Positions 1 to 12,425 of a stretch of 64,000 nt of DNA are shown one piece after another. Within the stretch, counting starts at the first letter, position 1, and every line of letters begins with the position of its first letter. The translations under genes and the position numbers were made by a program. Origin of the DNA: Polytrichum commune (Eukaryota; Streptophyta; Polytrichopsida; Polytrichales; Polytrichaceae); NCBI GenBank assembly GCA_950295325.1, contig OX485803.1:27333554-27397553 (forward strand). Reading direction: 5' to 3'. The notes beneath the pieces are model-generated. The model did no database searches. It saw only the letters and a program-made list of their open reading frames with translations, and had not been told where the DNA came from.

Positions 1-441
1 CGTCCTAGTATTCTGGGAGCTAAAAAAAGAGAGTTGATTCTTTATTGAATTGGCAGTTGGGAACATGGGTTTGCCTCCCTACCATACTACCAACTCTTGG
101 AAATGATGGGGAGAAAACAAAACCCATCATTTTGGGAGCCAACGAGAATGCAACATCGGGTTGTACACGTTTGAATTCAATATTTGGGTCTATTTGTTAC
201 CTAATCGACTTCGAGGTGTGTGGGACCTTGTGGCTCTTCAACCTGACACATGTCACTAAACTAATGTAACACGGTGATTCAATTGCACATGTAATGTGAC
301 TGCAAGTTTCAAAACATCCAGTTTCACCTCTCTAGTCCGAGACGGCTTTTTATGAAAACCTCCAATTTCAGGCATGTGTGGCCTGCACTTGAGTGGAACA
401 TGCAGTCTAGTGAGGAATTTGTGTGCTAAGCACCTAACTTA
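1..441. other. No gene seen
   Basis: AT-rich sequence with only short frames and no recognisable protein. It runs up to the TTA duplication (439-441) of the MITE that follows. Confidence 0.5.
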
Positions 442-943
442 GGGCCATTCCACACATGGGATTGAGGGCCCGTGATCAGTGCACTTCAAGCACTCTCATC
501 GGTGGAAAAGGCGGAGCCGGTCCAAGTTCACTGCACACTATGCTTGAGGGACCAACAAAGTAAGTGAATGCAAGATGGATGTAACGTCTACATGGATTCC
601 TGCACGACATCAAATGGATCATGTTTCATGGTGACTTGGACTATTTTCAAAAAACCACCTCTTGGAGGTAGGCCTCACACAAAACCACCGGGAGACCATG
701 ACACTCCGAACGCTCACAACCGTTGATTTATTCTATTTCATCATGTGTGAGGACCCGCACGAATAAAAATTCACTGAAATAGCATTTGGTTGAAGGCCCG
801 GTCACATATGACTTCACACTACACTCAAGATCCCCGACCACACTACATGATTTTGGAGGTGTGTTGGGACGGCCTTTGGACACTTTCTTTTGGGCTCGCA
901 CAATTCCATGGTCACGGCTCTTGGCACGTGTGTGAAGTGGCCC
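442..943 (+). mobile_element. MITE family A copy 1 (PIF/Harbinger-like), 502 bp
   Basis: A non-autonomous element with inverted ends (gggccattccacac at the left, gtgtgaagtggccc at the right), flanked on both sides by the trinucleotide TTA (439-441 and 944-946). GGG/GGC ends with a 3-bp TTA/TAA duplication are the known hallmarks of PIF/Harbinger (Tourist-like) elements. It aligns over its whole length with 60702-61201, and in reverse with 39119-40075 and 46891-47386. No transposase frame is present, so it must have been moved in trans. The 92-codon frame inside it at 790-1068 is not a gene. Confidence 0.85.
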
Positions 944-3068
944 TTATTAGTTTCAAAATTGGGCATCAGAATCGATATGCAGATATTTTAAGAGGTGGAA
1001 GCGAAGACCTTCTATTCTTAAGGTACAAGCCTTGCCGTTTTCCGTATACGTACCCCTCAAACAGGTGAGTTATAGTTAGGTGAATAATTGTGAAGAGGGG
1101 CGACCACATAATTAAGGCCCACAAATTAAGTATACCTGCCAAGTTAATTAGCTAGCTGCATGCATGCTTGTCTACGCATAAGTCAAAAATGTCAGTTCAG
1201 GCCCATCGAGCGACCTAAGTTACCCCTCTCTCTCAAGCAAATGGCAGGGGGTTGATTGAAATTTGAAAGGGTTTCTGTGTGTCTTTCTGACACATGGAAT
1301 AAGTTCGGCCTCATCCATGCAGAGGTCTCGTGCAAGTTAACAGGGGTCACGGGAACCTGTACCCTGTTCCAACTTGGTACCTTACCCATGCTATTTTTTG
1401 TTTTTGTTTTTTTGAAAAATAGGATGTTCGAGGAGGAGGCTTATAGGCCTTTCCCGAAATGCAGGCCTGTGAGGCGGTGGCCACGTCACTTTCTCCAGGG
1501 TTAGGGTTTCATTTCTGTCTCCTCCTCGGCATTGCTTCTTCATCTCAGTTGCCACAATAGCTGGACATTGCTGGACATTCGCATGGACATTGCCGGAAAC
1601 GGCAACAACCACAAGAAAGGCGGGGAGTATGTGAGCAATGGCGAGCTTCTCTGTCCACACCTCCCGGGTGAGCCACCAGTTTCGGTGCTTGCAAGTCATT
1701 GCAACAGCAGCCGGGTTGGCAAATAACGCAACAAGGGCCCAAGCGTGGCAACAACGTCGTCACCAATGTTTGTGTCCCTCTCTCTACACAATTTCTTGTT
1801 AATTGGATTGGATTGATTATATTCCCTTAAATCTTCATAACATTACGAAGGAGCTACGTAGCGGTCTTTTTTCTCCAAAGAAAGAGGCCGAGTTTGAAAA
1901 ATATTTGATAGTTTATGATTGTTTGTCAAAAAGTTCACAATATATAGGTTGAGTGTTCTCCTGTAATTAGAGAAGAATTATGCTCATGTGATACATGGTA
2001 CCATAGAACGTAGCCAAGGAGTTGTGGAATGCTATGTTCAAGAAAAGTCAAAATGACGATAATCGTTGCAGTGAAGAAAGCACATATGGATGATAATACA
2101 TGTTTTAATCCAAATGTGACAATTCATCCAAAATTCATGCTTGAGGGGATTATTTTTTTGGGTGAATTCATCCATGAAAACATGATGAAATACTCGGTTT
2201 TGGTTTCTAGATTTTACAATCCAACCTTCTTTTCCCTTTAAAAATTGTTGTTGTATCTTATGGTGGGTTTTCACTAGGGTCCAAAGGGTTAAAAACTTTA
2301 AAATCGCGAGATTCTTCTAATTGAGAGCAAAATTTTGGACCCAAGGAGTTTACATCAGGGTCTCGGTCCAAGGTATTAAAAATTTATACAGGAGCTACAA
2401 TGGCGTTACTTTCATGCCCAATCTCAACAATTTCCACCTAAGAAAATATTTCTCTTACAAGATTCAATTCCTTAGGACCCTACTGTAAGCCCACCCTTAT
2501 TGTGATGAAAGATGGGGGATGAGTTTTGAGTTCCCCATCACTACCTCTTGGGACTCACATTGGGATTTGGATTTGGAAACCTCCATCATCAATTGAATAC
2601 AATTTAATGGAATCTCTTGTAAAATGCACCGGGAGAGTCACACACAAATTGATAGCTCTTTATAGTGTGAACATTATTTCCAAGTGGAAATTTACTAGGG
2701 GAGAGAGGGAGAGAGGCGCTTCACCATTGAACATAGATTGGATTCATATCAAAACATGACACGACGTTTATAGAGCTAGGCTATGGATCAAGTGCTCTTG
2801 TGCATCTTGTCTACTAAACATAAAGTCTAAGTGCCAACTACTTTCTACCTTAATGGACCATCATGATTGGTCCACCATCAACCTTGATGGTGGTCCATTA
2901 GCTTCCTTAATAAGACACCTACTTTTGGCTTCTAATCAGTGGTACCGTCACTCTTATTCGGTGGGTGAGTAATATATGGTTATGAAGCTGCCGCATTAAT
3001 GGTATTTGGGTTAGTCAACGTTGCAAAAATCAAACTCCACCCATCATCCTTCATAATGAGGAGAACTA
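944..3068. other. Intergenic; mostly nothing recognisable
   Basis: Apart from a possible first exon near 1.5-1.7 kb (listed separately), this stretch holds only short frames and AT-rich sequence. No repeat family shared with the rest of the window was noticed. Confidence 0.45.
1532..1667 (+). CDS. Possible isolated first exon of an unknown gene
   Basis: A GC-richer patch looks like the start of a plant gene. It has a leader with ttagggttt (telo-box-like, about 1500-1508), then a CT-rich stretch, then an open frame from ATG 1532 (or in-frame ATG 1583, which gives MDIAGNGNNHKKGGEYVSNG...), ending at a good donor GG|GTGAGC after 1667 in phase 1. No downstream exon was found, and the protein is unfamiliar. 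It may be a real first exon, a gene fragment or chance. Low confidence. Confidence 0.2.
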
Positions 3069-3650
3069 TCCACCGAGCTATGACACAATTATCACTGTAT
3101 TCGTTAATTGGAGACTCTGGAAAGTCTCAAAATAAACTTTACTCATAGTTTGGGATGCAATATTGTGAACGTGGGGAACATTGGTAATGAACTTTCTACA
3201 TATTCATGCATGAGGAGTATATATACATTTCTAAATATAGTAAGTATATATATGATAATCAAAACATGCACTAAATATGTATTAGGTAATCGTTTTATTG
3301 GAACCGGTTATCGGTGCAGAACCGGTTCTGCACCGATAACCGGTTCCAATAAAACGATTACCGGACGTAACCGGTTGGCCGCTTTGTTGAGCCGCGCAGG
3401 TGACCTAAACAGTGGGTCACCTGTCGTCTTCTTCAACATATCCAATTTAGATGATCATAACCGGCTGGGATGTCGAGGTTATCGTCTGCAAACCTGTGTG
3501 CTCAGAGCCAATCGTGTAGTGCCACCTCGGCGAAACAAAGCGGCCAACCGGTTACGATATCGGACTTGAAGTCCTTGATTAGTCTCCGAATCATGAGAAA
3601 GTCTCCAATTAACGAATATAGTGATAATTGATTTTTGTGGGCACGGTGGA
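3069..3650. mobile_element. Nested fold-back element, about 582 bp
   Basis: The outer inverted repeat pairs 3069-3114 (tccaccgagc...ttaattggagact) with 3599-3650 (gtctccaattaacg...cggtgga). Three further inverted repeats lie inside: a perfect 78-bp palindrome at 3285-3362, a perfect 22-bp pair at 3367-3388 and 3534-3555, and a perfect 9-bp hairpin at 3397-3405 and 3415-3423. The interior is much more GC-rich than its flanks. No clear target duplication was seen. This is the structure of a fold-back or MITE-type element. The 153-codon frame crossing it (3108-3569) is a by-product. Confidence 0.75.
3285..3362. repeat. Perfect 78-bp palindrome
   Basis: The two 39-base arms are exact reverse complements, centred between 3323 and 3324 at gaaccggttc, with no spacer. 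Pairing stops at 3284/3363. In RNA or single-stranded DNA it would form an uninterrupted hairpin. Exact identity of the arms suggests recent origin, arm conversion, or an assembly fold-back artefact. Confidence 0.95.
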
Positions 3651-6600
3651 CAATCACGAAGTGACAACCTGCTTTTGGTAGATGTAGCCATCTTCTTCAA
3701 TTAAGAACTCAACCTATTAAAATAAGATGACTACATTGACATATAAGGTATGCCTCCATTGCATAATTCATCAATCCAAAACAATCATTCTATCACACTT
3801 TTCGATACCAAGAAGTGAGTTCATCTAATTTTCCATGAAATGTTCGACTCTCAAGAGGCTTGGAGGCTTATTCCTGATTCGGATCCTACTGCAGAATGTG
3901 AATCGGTGAGCGGGTGTGAGGCGGGAGGGGATTCCGATGCAAGTGAAGATGACTCGGGTCGTGAAAAATGCAAATTTGGGTGGTGAGGATGCTATTGCTT
4001 GGGCCCAAGCATGGTAAATTGAGCTGCCTCTCTCACAGTTGAGACTCAACTACAACAAACTTGCAAGGAGAGAAGTCTAGGTCGCACAACAAATTCACAT
4101 GTACTCCAACCTGCCAACAAGGTTGAATCCTCGGTGTAGACAACCTGCTTCGGCAAGTACTATCTAACTCAACCACTTGCATGCTCTTATCACAATGTGA
4201 ATACTGCAATCAAAAGCATGGACTGCTACTTGCTACCTTTGACAACATCAGATGTGTCATTTATATTTGTGTAATTGGCTTGTAAGGTTAGAGACATGTT
4301 GATAACACATTCACCACACAATTCGTCAATACTGTGATGGAAGATGTGATCCCCAACCAAGCATCTGGAAAAGTTATTTGGTCACATGCTGGATTCGGGA
4401 ATGTAGGTTGAGGAATCGACACCTCCATAGCATCTTTCTAGGTTGCTGGCGAATTGCGGCTGTTTTCAATACCACAAGCTGAATCAGATGTATACTAGAG
4501 TTGTAGCTAGCTTATACTTATAAAATCATGTTGCAAACACTGACACCCCATTCGCCACACAGTTCATTAGTAGTGTGATCAGGTTGTCACCGACAATGTC
4601 CGGGGAGATTTTCGGGCACAATCAGTCAAAGTCCTAGCAATTCCAGGTCCAGCGCATTACATGTTGTGATCTTCCACGTTTTATTCATTAATTTGAGGTG
4701 CATTCCATAGATTCCTCTAAAATGATCAGTAATTCTCCTGTTTCGGGTTATGAGCTTCAACTGGTAATCTCTCAAACTCTAAACTGGTTCATATAACTAG
4801 CGGTCGATTCTCCCTGATAACGTTACCACATATTGTCTGCAGGTGGGAGCCAGTTCAATTGCAATGGCACAAAACAACCAATCTTCGCCTCTCCCCTCGC
4901 AAATCCTCAACTCCCTCGACCCACACTAAGAGCTCAGCAAACTGTCAATCGATGGCAAACATAGGGATGTGGGTGTCTATGCCACACCGCAACAAGTTCC
5001 TCGTGCTCGCAAACGCATTTCGGATCGATCCCCCAACCTGAAATGCGAACCAGGAGGATTCCTGACATTGGGTGCATTGGCACACATGGACCCGATCACA
5101 AGCCGGCAAAAATGTGATCAAAGCACAAGAGCCCGGGGTGGCAACTAGTGCAAAATAATATATAACAGATAATCCATCCATATTGTCCTTGTACATTCAT
5201 ACCAAAGAATAATTTTACAGAACTTAGAATGGAGTGATGTAGTGCACATTGAGACCGTCCATAATATGTAATAATTTTTTGATTTGAACATGTCTATGTA
5301 TTATAATACATCGATGATTTCAAAATAATGTGGATTTTCTCTTGGACAAGGGGGCTCGTCCATAATCTGGTCTCCATCAGACCTAATTATAATTTAGATA
5401 ATCTACAAAGCTTTGAAGATAATCTAGATTATTTTGGCTTGGGAGCCCTAACTTTTAACTTTTTCCCCGATTTCTCTCGGTGACTTTTTTCCTGCTTCTC
5501 TTTTGAAACTCTTGAATCCAAATAATTTGAAACATAATCTAGATTATATGTATGATTATGTGTACATAATCTATGCCTTTGTGAAGTTTTTGGACGAGCC
5601 CGCTGTAATTGTTTGTTTGGGTTGCCACCTCGAGCACAAGAGGTTGAAAGCCAATTAAAAGGAGGAAGAATGGAAAGTGGAGCTTTGTAGTGCTCACTAG
5701 GGTTATTCAAGCCGTGGATGACGGGCACAAGATTTTCATAGCCGCAAGCTCATGGGGCATTCCACTTTCAACATTGAGGATTCATGTGCACGGGAAATCG
5801 TCACCAAGGATCGGAAGAGGCGAAGGCCATGGATACTTACATGAATAGAAGAGGAAGAGATTGTTGAATTCATCAAGTGAATGGCGGTGATTGGTCATCC
5901 CCTTACCCTTGGTCAATTGAAGTGTGACCATTATTAACTAGATGATTTGAACATATCATTAGGATGTTTGCATGCACTTCACATGCTTCAATTTGTTGCA
6001 TGAATTTGGAGACTTTCTTGGGTTTGAATTTCCAACCACTTGGTTTCTTGATTTGGGCTCGCCTTTGAGACATTCATCCATTGTGATTAAGATGAGAACC
6101 TTAGGCTGGGGAACAAATTTGTGGATAGATACCAATTTTGGTGCCAATCTTGAGTGTATATTAGAGCATTTGTAGATTGATGACCACTATGTCTTGCATC
6201 GACCATGGTCACCAATGTGCATTTCTTTAATGTTTTGGGACATGCCTCTCATGACATGTTTGCTCCAATTCTAGGGGGTTGTGCCAAGTTCAATCCTTGA
6301 CAAGGATATTGGGAATGAATTTTAGTTTTCTTTCTTTCTTTCTTTCCGTAATTGAATGATAAAACAAAAATTTGGTTTTCCAACCGTTTAGTTTTCTAGG
6401 GATCCAATTTTTAACCGAGAGGAGAGGGGTAAACAAGTTGGGGAAATGATCCCAATTTGTTTTGAATGATTAGGCTCCAACCAACCACCCTGCCTCCTCG
6501 AAGGTTGTCTAGGGGGTTCTCAAAGGATTGCACTCAAATTTATCCCCGTTGACTGCTCTCATCTTCTCAAATTCGTGCCCACCTCCTCCTCCTAAAATCA

Positions 6601-8664
6601 GTCTTCAACCCTTCGGTGATTGGCACTTATAGTTTAAAAAGTGCTTTACTAGTGGGCGCATGAAAGTCTAGCGGCCCATGTCCATGGCCCTCCACATTCT
6701 AGCAGACCATCATAATGTGGTGGGTTAGTGGCTTGTGCTTACCTCCAACCCACTTTTATCTAGAATCTAGTGGGCGAGCGATGTACATGGAAACTCACCC
6801 TTAGCAATCCAGTAGCAATAGACCCCCATAGCGGAGAGTAAAAAACTCTTTCCTTAGACCGTTTTTTTATGAATTTTTGTAGGTTGCCTATGAATTTATG
6901 AATTTTATTTTTTTAAATGTAGACTCTGTATAGATTCACTAATCTACATAATGTTTTTGAATATTTTCCAAGTTACTCAACCTTCTTGAGATAACAAAAT
7001 TTTCTCAAAGTGTCGCTTTAAGGCTTCAGTACCTTAGGTCAGACTGTACATAGTTGATTGAAATTGGGATTAGATGTATTTGAAGGGGACACGAGGCGTG
7101 TTTGCAATGGTTGAGAGTTTTCATAAGTCTTACATGGTAGGTCCTTAAAAAGTGGTTAATTTCTTCATTGGGTGTCCAAAGCTGACCTACCAATGTAGTG
7201 TGTAGTTGCATGTGAAAATGTGTGATATGATGGTGATTGATTGTTTTCAAATTGCCATGACAAGGATTACGGGTCATTGCCAATAGTTCTTTTGCATTAT
7301 GAGGTGAATTTAAGGCACCCAAATTTATTATTATATTCAATTTGGACACTCAAAATCATCTCGTAGTGACAAAAAACCAATAATAACAACCCGTGATCCT
7401 TGTACTATGCAGACGTCTTAATATCAATTCAAAATATGTCTAAGTAATCCTTCAGTTGTCACAACTTCAATGTATGGGGCAAGCTACTTTTGAGGTCTAA
7501 ATTAGTGGACTATGTAGTTAAAGTGATGTTGAGTCTCCCTCGTAGTATGGTAAGCGATCATAAAATTATCATTTTATCAAACCCAAATTTCAACAAATTT
7601 CACCCAAACCCAAAGTTGTAGCTAGATATCCCCTAGATATGCTCTTCAACCCTAGTTATTTGCTAGAATTTCTATCTAGCCAACCCTAAGTAAAGTTCAT
7701 GGTTGTCATGCTCATCATCATATTCTCATATAAGAGGGGTAATGGCTTTGGTATTTGCACCCAAAGAATATTGTAGAAAAAAGGAGTGACTTGCGGCAAT
7801 AAAAACACGGTGAGAGGTTCTAGTCATGTGATTAGTACTACTTACTAGCTGCACCATCACTTCTAGATAAGAAATATTCAATTGAGAGCAGCATGATGTT
7901 GAAGCGAGCGGTGCGGGCATGGCCGGGACATTCATTCATATGCACGGGTGAAGAGCACAATCAACCGATTTTTTGCTCACCACACATAAATCGAAATAAT
8001 CTATAATTTCCTTTGTAAGATACCAATAACTTACACATCCACATCCACAAGTTGGAGATTATGACTCGCACCAACCTGAGCAGGACAAAGGCGGACAAAA
8101 GAAAAGCCTGGCTCTCAATTTGCAATCCGCCACGTCTGCAAAGTGATTAATTATAAGCCCTTACAGAGCTGACATGTTTCAAAAGGGAGAGATCTGAAAG
8201 TTAAGCATGCACAGGATTAGCCTACGATCAGATGAACATGGCCTAAGTTTCTGAGTAACTTAAGTTGCTTGTAAACTTGAATTTTGAATGCAGCAGTGAG
8301 ATTGGTGATTCAACCTCCTCTTGTGTGAAATTTGAATACAGAAGTTGGTAATCTCGACGAAATTATAAAAGAAAGTTGTCGTCAGGGTCTGGGTACACTA
8401 CAGTTCTGACAAATTGTGAATATTCAATCAACCGTTGCCCAACTGGAGGCTGAAGTACATCTCAAATTCCAATGCAGTACTGTCGATGCAAGTGACCGTT
8501 TAATTTCCGTTGTCGTCGCGAAAGTCAAAGGGGAGTCTTGGTCCTAAATCTAGTGCGTGTCGATCGCAAAGTGGCCAACACAAGCAGAAGGGCAGTTAAA
8601 GAACATTAATAGAGAGCCGCAAGAAAGCGGACACAAACAGAAATAAGGCAGTCTTCAAGGGAAG
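3651..8664. other. Intergenic; no gene recognised
   Basis: About 5 kb of AT-rich sequence with frames of at most about 107 codons and no recognisable domain. It contains a dispersed repeat near 4595-4800 and a short (TTTC)n tract near 6327-6347. Confidence 0.5.
4595..4800 (+). repeat. Dispersed repeat H, copy 1
   Basis: About 200 bp, from the cggggagattttcgggcacaa side to ctctaaactggttcat, aligns with 27975-28165 in the same orientation. Shared blocks include acatgttgtgatctt, catagattcctct and ggtaattctcct-like stretches. The ends and the class of element are unclear. Confidence 0.55.
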
Positions 8665-8673
8665 AAACAGAAT

Positions 8674-8679
8674 TTTATT
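8674..8679 (-). terminator. Polyadenylation signal of the sHSP gene
   Basis: The minus strand reads AATAAA here (plus strand tttatt), about 170 bp past the sHSP stop codon at 8849. The position suits a plant 3' UTR. Confidence 0.45.
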
Positions 8680-8848
8680 GACTTCCCATACATATTTGTC
8701 GGAGCAGGATGCAGCGTTGATGAGGAGAGGTTTTCGACACGAGGTTATGGTGGCAAACAACACCTTGGTACTTCAGAGGATTCAGGATGCATGCATTGAG
8801 ATTTTAGCATCGTTGGGGAGTGAGATTCTGATGAAACTTAAGAAATCA

Positions 8849-11066
8849 TCACTGGCCCAAGTTGGCTGAGCTGACTGCCACATCAAAGGTCCGGGGTCGG
8901 TAAATATCCGGCGGTGGGTTTTTGGGCACGATAATGGTGAGGAGGCCATCTTGACAAGCGGCGGAGATGTTGTCCAAATTGGCATTGGAAGGCAAGTTGA
9001 ACTTGCGCATGAATTTGCCTGCGCTGCGCTCCACCCTCACATACTTCACCTCCCCATCAGCCACCGTGTCCTCTCGCTTCCTTTCTCCACTAATCTTCAG
9101 CACATTGTCATTCTCCACTTGCACCTGATGAGCCATGGACGGTTCATTTGTGACGTTCATTCTGACCTACTGGTCGCACTTATTATACAGGCTCAAACCA
9201 GGTGTCCACAGTTCCATTTTGGTAAACACAACAACCACGGGTGTAATTTCTTTGTAATTTACGGGGTCACGTGCGATAATGGGGTATTTTCAGCGGGACT
9301 ATGAAGTAATGCACATGTTCATGGGATGTTTCACATATTTGGTGAATGTTTTTGAGATATACTTGTTGTATTTTCAAACTGAAGTTTCAATATTTTGAAT
9401 GTTAAATATTTTTATAATTATTTAAATTGGATACTTTACATATAATTATATTTGGCTGGGTATTTGATTTTGTTGCTAGCCTCTAGTTCTCGTTTTTGAA
9501 GAAAAATTAGAAGGCAAAAAACCTTCAGTTCTGGGGTTCTGGGACTTTTTATAAAAAAAGAACCTCTTGTCCCAATTATTTAAAAAAGTTTAAAGATCTA
9601 GCGGTTTTCATGAAAGAACCGGCACATAACTAATGGCTTTTCATAAAGTTATTTGACTGGGTTTTGATTCTTTGAGAACCATGGTTATGAATCAAGTTTT
9701 GTTGTTGGAAAATTTGAGAATCACGATTATAACTTCAAAGAACCACCCTAATAACCGGCAGGAGTTTGGTGCCAAAATTTAATACCCGCCCAACATTGAT
9801 ATATACATGTCCATTGATCCAATATTTAAGCAGAAGAATCGGCCATGCTCATATTGAAATAGACTTTGACACACAACAAGCTAGCAATTTTTAATAAAAG
9901 CACAAAAGCTCCGCCGATATCGGTGAACTTCACTTTACTTCACCGCAACGGCCGCCACATGGAAGTCTGCCCTAAGCCTCTTCCAAACGTTTAGGAAGCA
10001 ATGTTAGGGTGGGATTTGGGCGAACCAACCCATACACTCGTCCTTGTTGGATGCCTAAACCCTTGCCTCCCAGGTTACAGTAATGATCAACAACTTCATC
10101 ATTAATGTCACCTCATGACACTTGGCATTCAAGTGCGCTTATTGATACCTTAGCATGACTATGTTCAATAGTGGTATGAGGTGTATGCCCCTTGTATGCC
10201 TATGTTACACAATGATTTACAAGTTGAATAATGTGTACACAAATGACACTTGCCATTAGTATGCTCAATAATATCTTCCCCTTGCTTACTAAAATATAAG
10301 CACATTACACTTGCCATTAATATACTCAATAAGATCTTCCCCTTGCATAATGAAGCGACTGACTATCATCTAAAGTATCCCAATGTGCTATGCTAAATGT
10401 CTTAATGTTAATAACTTTTCACTTTAAAAAGTTACCTATGTTGGTGAATAGTATCATATTGGCAATTAGCAGACGTAACACTTTGAGACCTCGAGGCATC
10501 TAGTTTAGGCCCTTCGTAAATAGTGTACATGACACTAAATACTATGAATGGTGTTAACAATGTTAATACTACAGTCTAACCTCCCTAACATCATGCCTAT
10601 GGCAACCAAAGTGAATGTGATATGAAGGAGGTCTTTAGTATTAGCATCAACGCATGATAATAGAGGAATAGTATAGCATGTGACATTATGGAATAACACA
10701 AAGTCAAGATTACAATAATGACAATGATGACAATGTGATGCGTGCGAGTGTGTGGTTTAAATTAACTGGTGGATTATTTTAATGTCAAAACCCATGATAT
10801 GTGCGAAGGAAATGTGACAACAAGGAGGGACATATCAACTGAGCACATCCGTTCGCCAAGGTTTCGGGATACAAGAGAAGGAGTGACATTAAGGAGGTTG
10901 ATGCTATGGAATTTAGAGTGTATTTTGCTTGGCTAAACAAGCTGGGTGTTATTGAGCTAGAAGGTAAGTTATGTACCTTGATGTCCGTGTGCTTGAGACC
11001 TGGCATATCGGCAACGAAGATGTAGGAGTTTGCAAGCTCCTTCACATCCACAGCCGTACTTGCCAT
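8849..11066 (-). CDS. Class II cytosolic small heat-shock protein (HSP20), split by an intron; N-terminal arm not found
   Basis: The product would be an ATP-independent chaperone that holds unfolding proteins in the cytosol. Exon 10977-11066 encodes [15 protein letters not shown]...[11 protein letters not shown], and exon 8849-9124 encodes [19 protein letters not shown] and the rest of the alpha-crystallin domain, including [17 protein letters not shown] and the class II-like [12 protein letters not shown] strand. Splicing AAG|GTACAT to ATCAG|GTGCAA joins DIK to VQVE in phase 0, exactly as in uninterrupted relatives. Class II genes usually lack introns; this one is 1852 bp and contains a family E MITE. 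The result is 121 residues against about 150-160 for the family. The frame stays open upstream of the chosen ATG for about 16 codons, and a MITE lies just beyond, so the arm is either in another exon or lost. Gene or truncated pseudogene is undecided; the family call is firm. Confidence 0.8.
10010..10085 (+). repeat. Fragment related to the Mutator-like mini-element at 26.6 kb
   Basis: The stretch from gatttgggcgaaccaaccca to cctaaacccttgcctcc matches the first two-thirds of the element at 26576-26669. The right inverted repeat is missing, so this is a broken copy. It lies in the sHSP intron. Confidence 0.6.
10566..10926 (-). mobile_element. MITE family E copy 1, in the sHSP intron
   Basis: About 360 bp, aligning with 38176-38540 in the same orientation and with 60260-60610 in reverse. 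The ends are imperfect inverted repeats around aatacactctaaa. Shared interior blocks include gcaaccaaagtg, gacaatgatgacaa and gtgtggttt. No coding capacity. Confidence 0.6.
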
Positions 11067-11329
11067 GCCAATTCCACTGTCCTCCCGCTCTCTGCACTCG
11101 TCATGGAGAATTGATTAGACATAAATATAACTCAAATACAGACATTTTCCAGTTCATCATACTCCATTCTAGCAGTCGCATGCAGAAAAATTTCAGAAGT
11201 ATCTGGTGCATTTGTAACCGTAGAATTATTAATTGGATTGCACCTATAAGGCACGTGGTCCTATTGTAGGCACAACCAACTCCACAGACATTTCTCACAC
11301 TAGGATCAGATCATGAATCGTCTCATTCA

Positions 11330-11575
11330 GTTAGCAATCGTGACTCACAGATCGTCATTTCCTTTGTCAGATTAGAGTGTAGATGCTCTATCTCTTTAAA
11401 TGACCACCCCAATCCTCCCAATTGCATCGAGAATTGATCCCGGGTGGTGTCTATGTCTTGAGCATGTAGTCCAATCTCATTGGGACACATAAAATTTTCG
11501 TGTCCGTTCTTAAGAACAAGCCTTGCCATATACCAGTGACTCCCATACCACTCTAATATAGGTGTCTGATTGTTA
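11330..11575 (-). mobile_element. MITE family B copy, minus orientation, partial
   Basis: It reads in reverse the family B signature: ccactctaatataggtgtc at 11551-11569 matches the inverted end seen at 16579-16598, with gagcatgtagtccaatctcattgg further in. It lies directly upstream of the sHSP exon and may have displaced its 5' end. Confidence 0.6.
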
Positions 11576-12054
11576 CAAGGCAACAAGAGATTATTCAACG
11601 ACGTTGGTAATTGCTCATAACGAAGACATGAGGAACGAGGTTATAGTGTGATTGACATAGAATGCAAATGAAAAATATCAGTGCTTTCTGTAAGTAAGGA
11701 GACTCGAACAAAAGTTCCTGCAAGGATCAATGTGCAAGCTTACAAATTAGTGTGACTGACCTCCATGCACATAGCAGGGAAAATATACTTGTAAGTAAGT
11801 ACACATGTGAATAAGGTATACCTTTCTTAACCCATTTAATGCAGTGCCGGGGTTTAATATGCCAGTTTTCAAGGATGACATGTCATGGGTTGAAATAAAC
11901 CTCTTCCCTTGAAATTGAAATGAAAAACCCTACTCTCTATACCAGTGGAGTAGCAACTGTGGAGGTTCGCTCTGGAACATAGAAAGTAGCAGATTTGAAT
12001 ACAAGCCACAGGGATCTATCAATAAGGTAAGTTACACGTGCCTGATTCCAACAC

Positions 12055-12425
12055 AACAATAATAATTTGGACACTTATATTCGAGTGGTATGTGGTCAGG
12101 TTCAGATCTAAGAACGGATACCAGAACCGCATGTATTCACAAGAGATGAGACTGTGTGCCAAGAATATGCTAACCATTGTAGGCTCAATAGTTGACATGA
12201 TTGGGGGAACCTATATATGATCACTTAATGAGCATGAGAATCCTCACTTTGTTAATGAATAAGATAATCATATGAGCTTCAAAAATTATGAGGCAGATGG
12301 CTATGGGCATCAGTTGGATTTGCCAATCATCTCACACTAATCGTGATGTGTTTGGTATTATCCTACAAGCCTGAAATGGGTGCAGAGAGAAAAGTGTCCT
12401 AATAACACACATCTACCCCTTATGG
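12055..12425 (+). mobile_element. MITE family B copy
   Basis: It starts near ggacacttatattcgagtgg and continues with gtggtcaggttcagatctaagaacgg, closely following the copies at 15545 and 16241. It ends around the acatctaccccttatgg block. Diverged, with no perfect inverted end. Confidence 0.6.

Noticed and set aside
790..1068. 92-codon frame
   Set aside because: It spans the interior and right end of a MITE and runs into its flank.
3108..3569. 153-codon frame
   Set aside because: It runs through the palindromes of the fold-back element; the repeated residues come from inverted repeats.
11323..11598. 91-codon minus-strand frame as the missing sHSP N-terminus
   Set aside because: The sequence is a family B MITE and resembles no sHSP arm.
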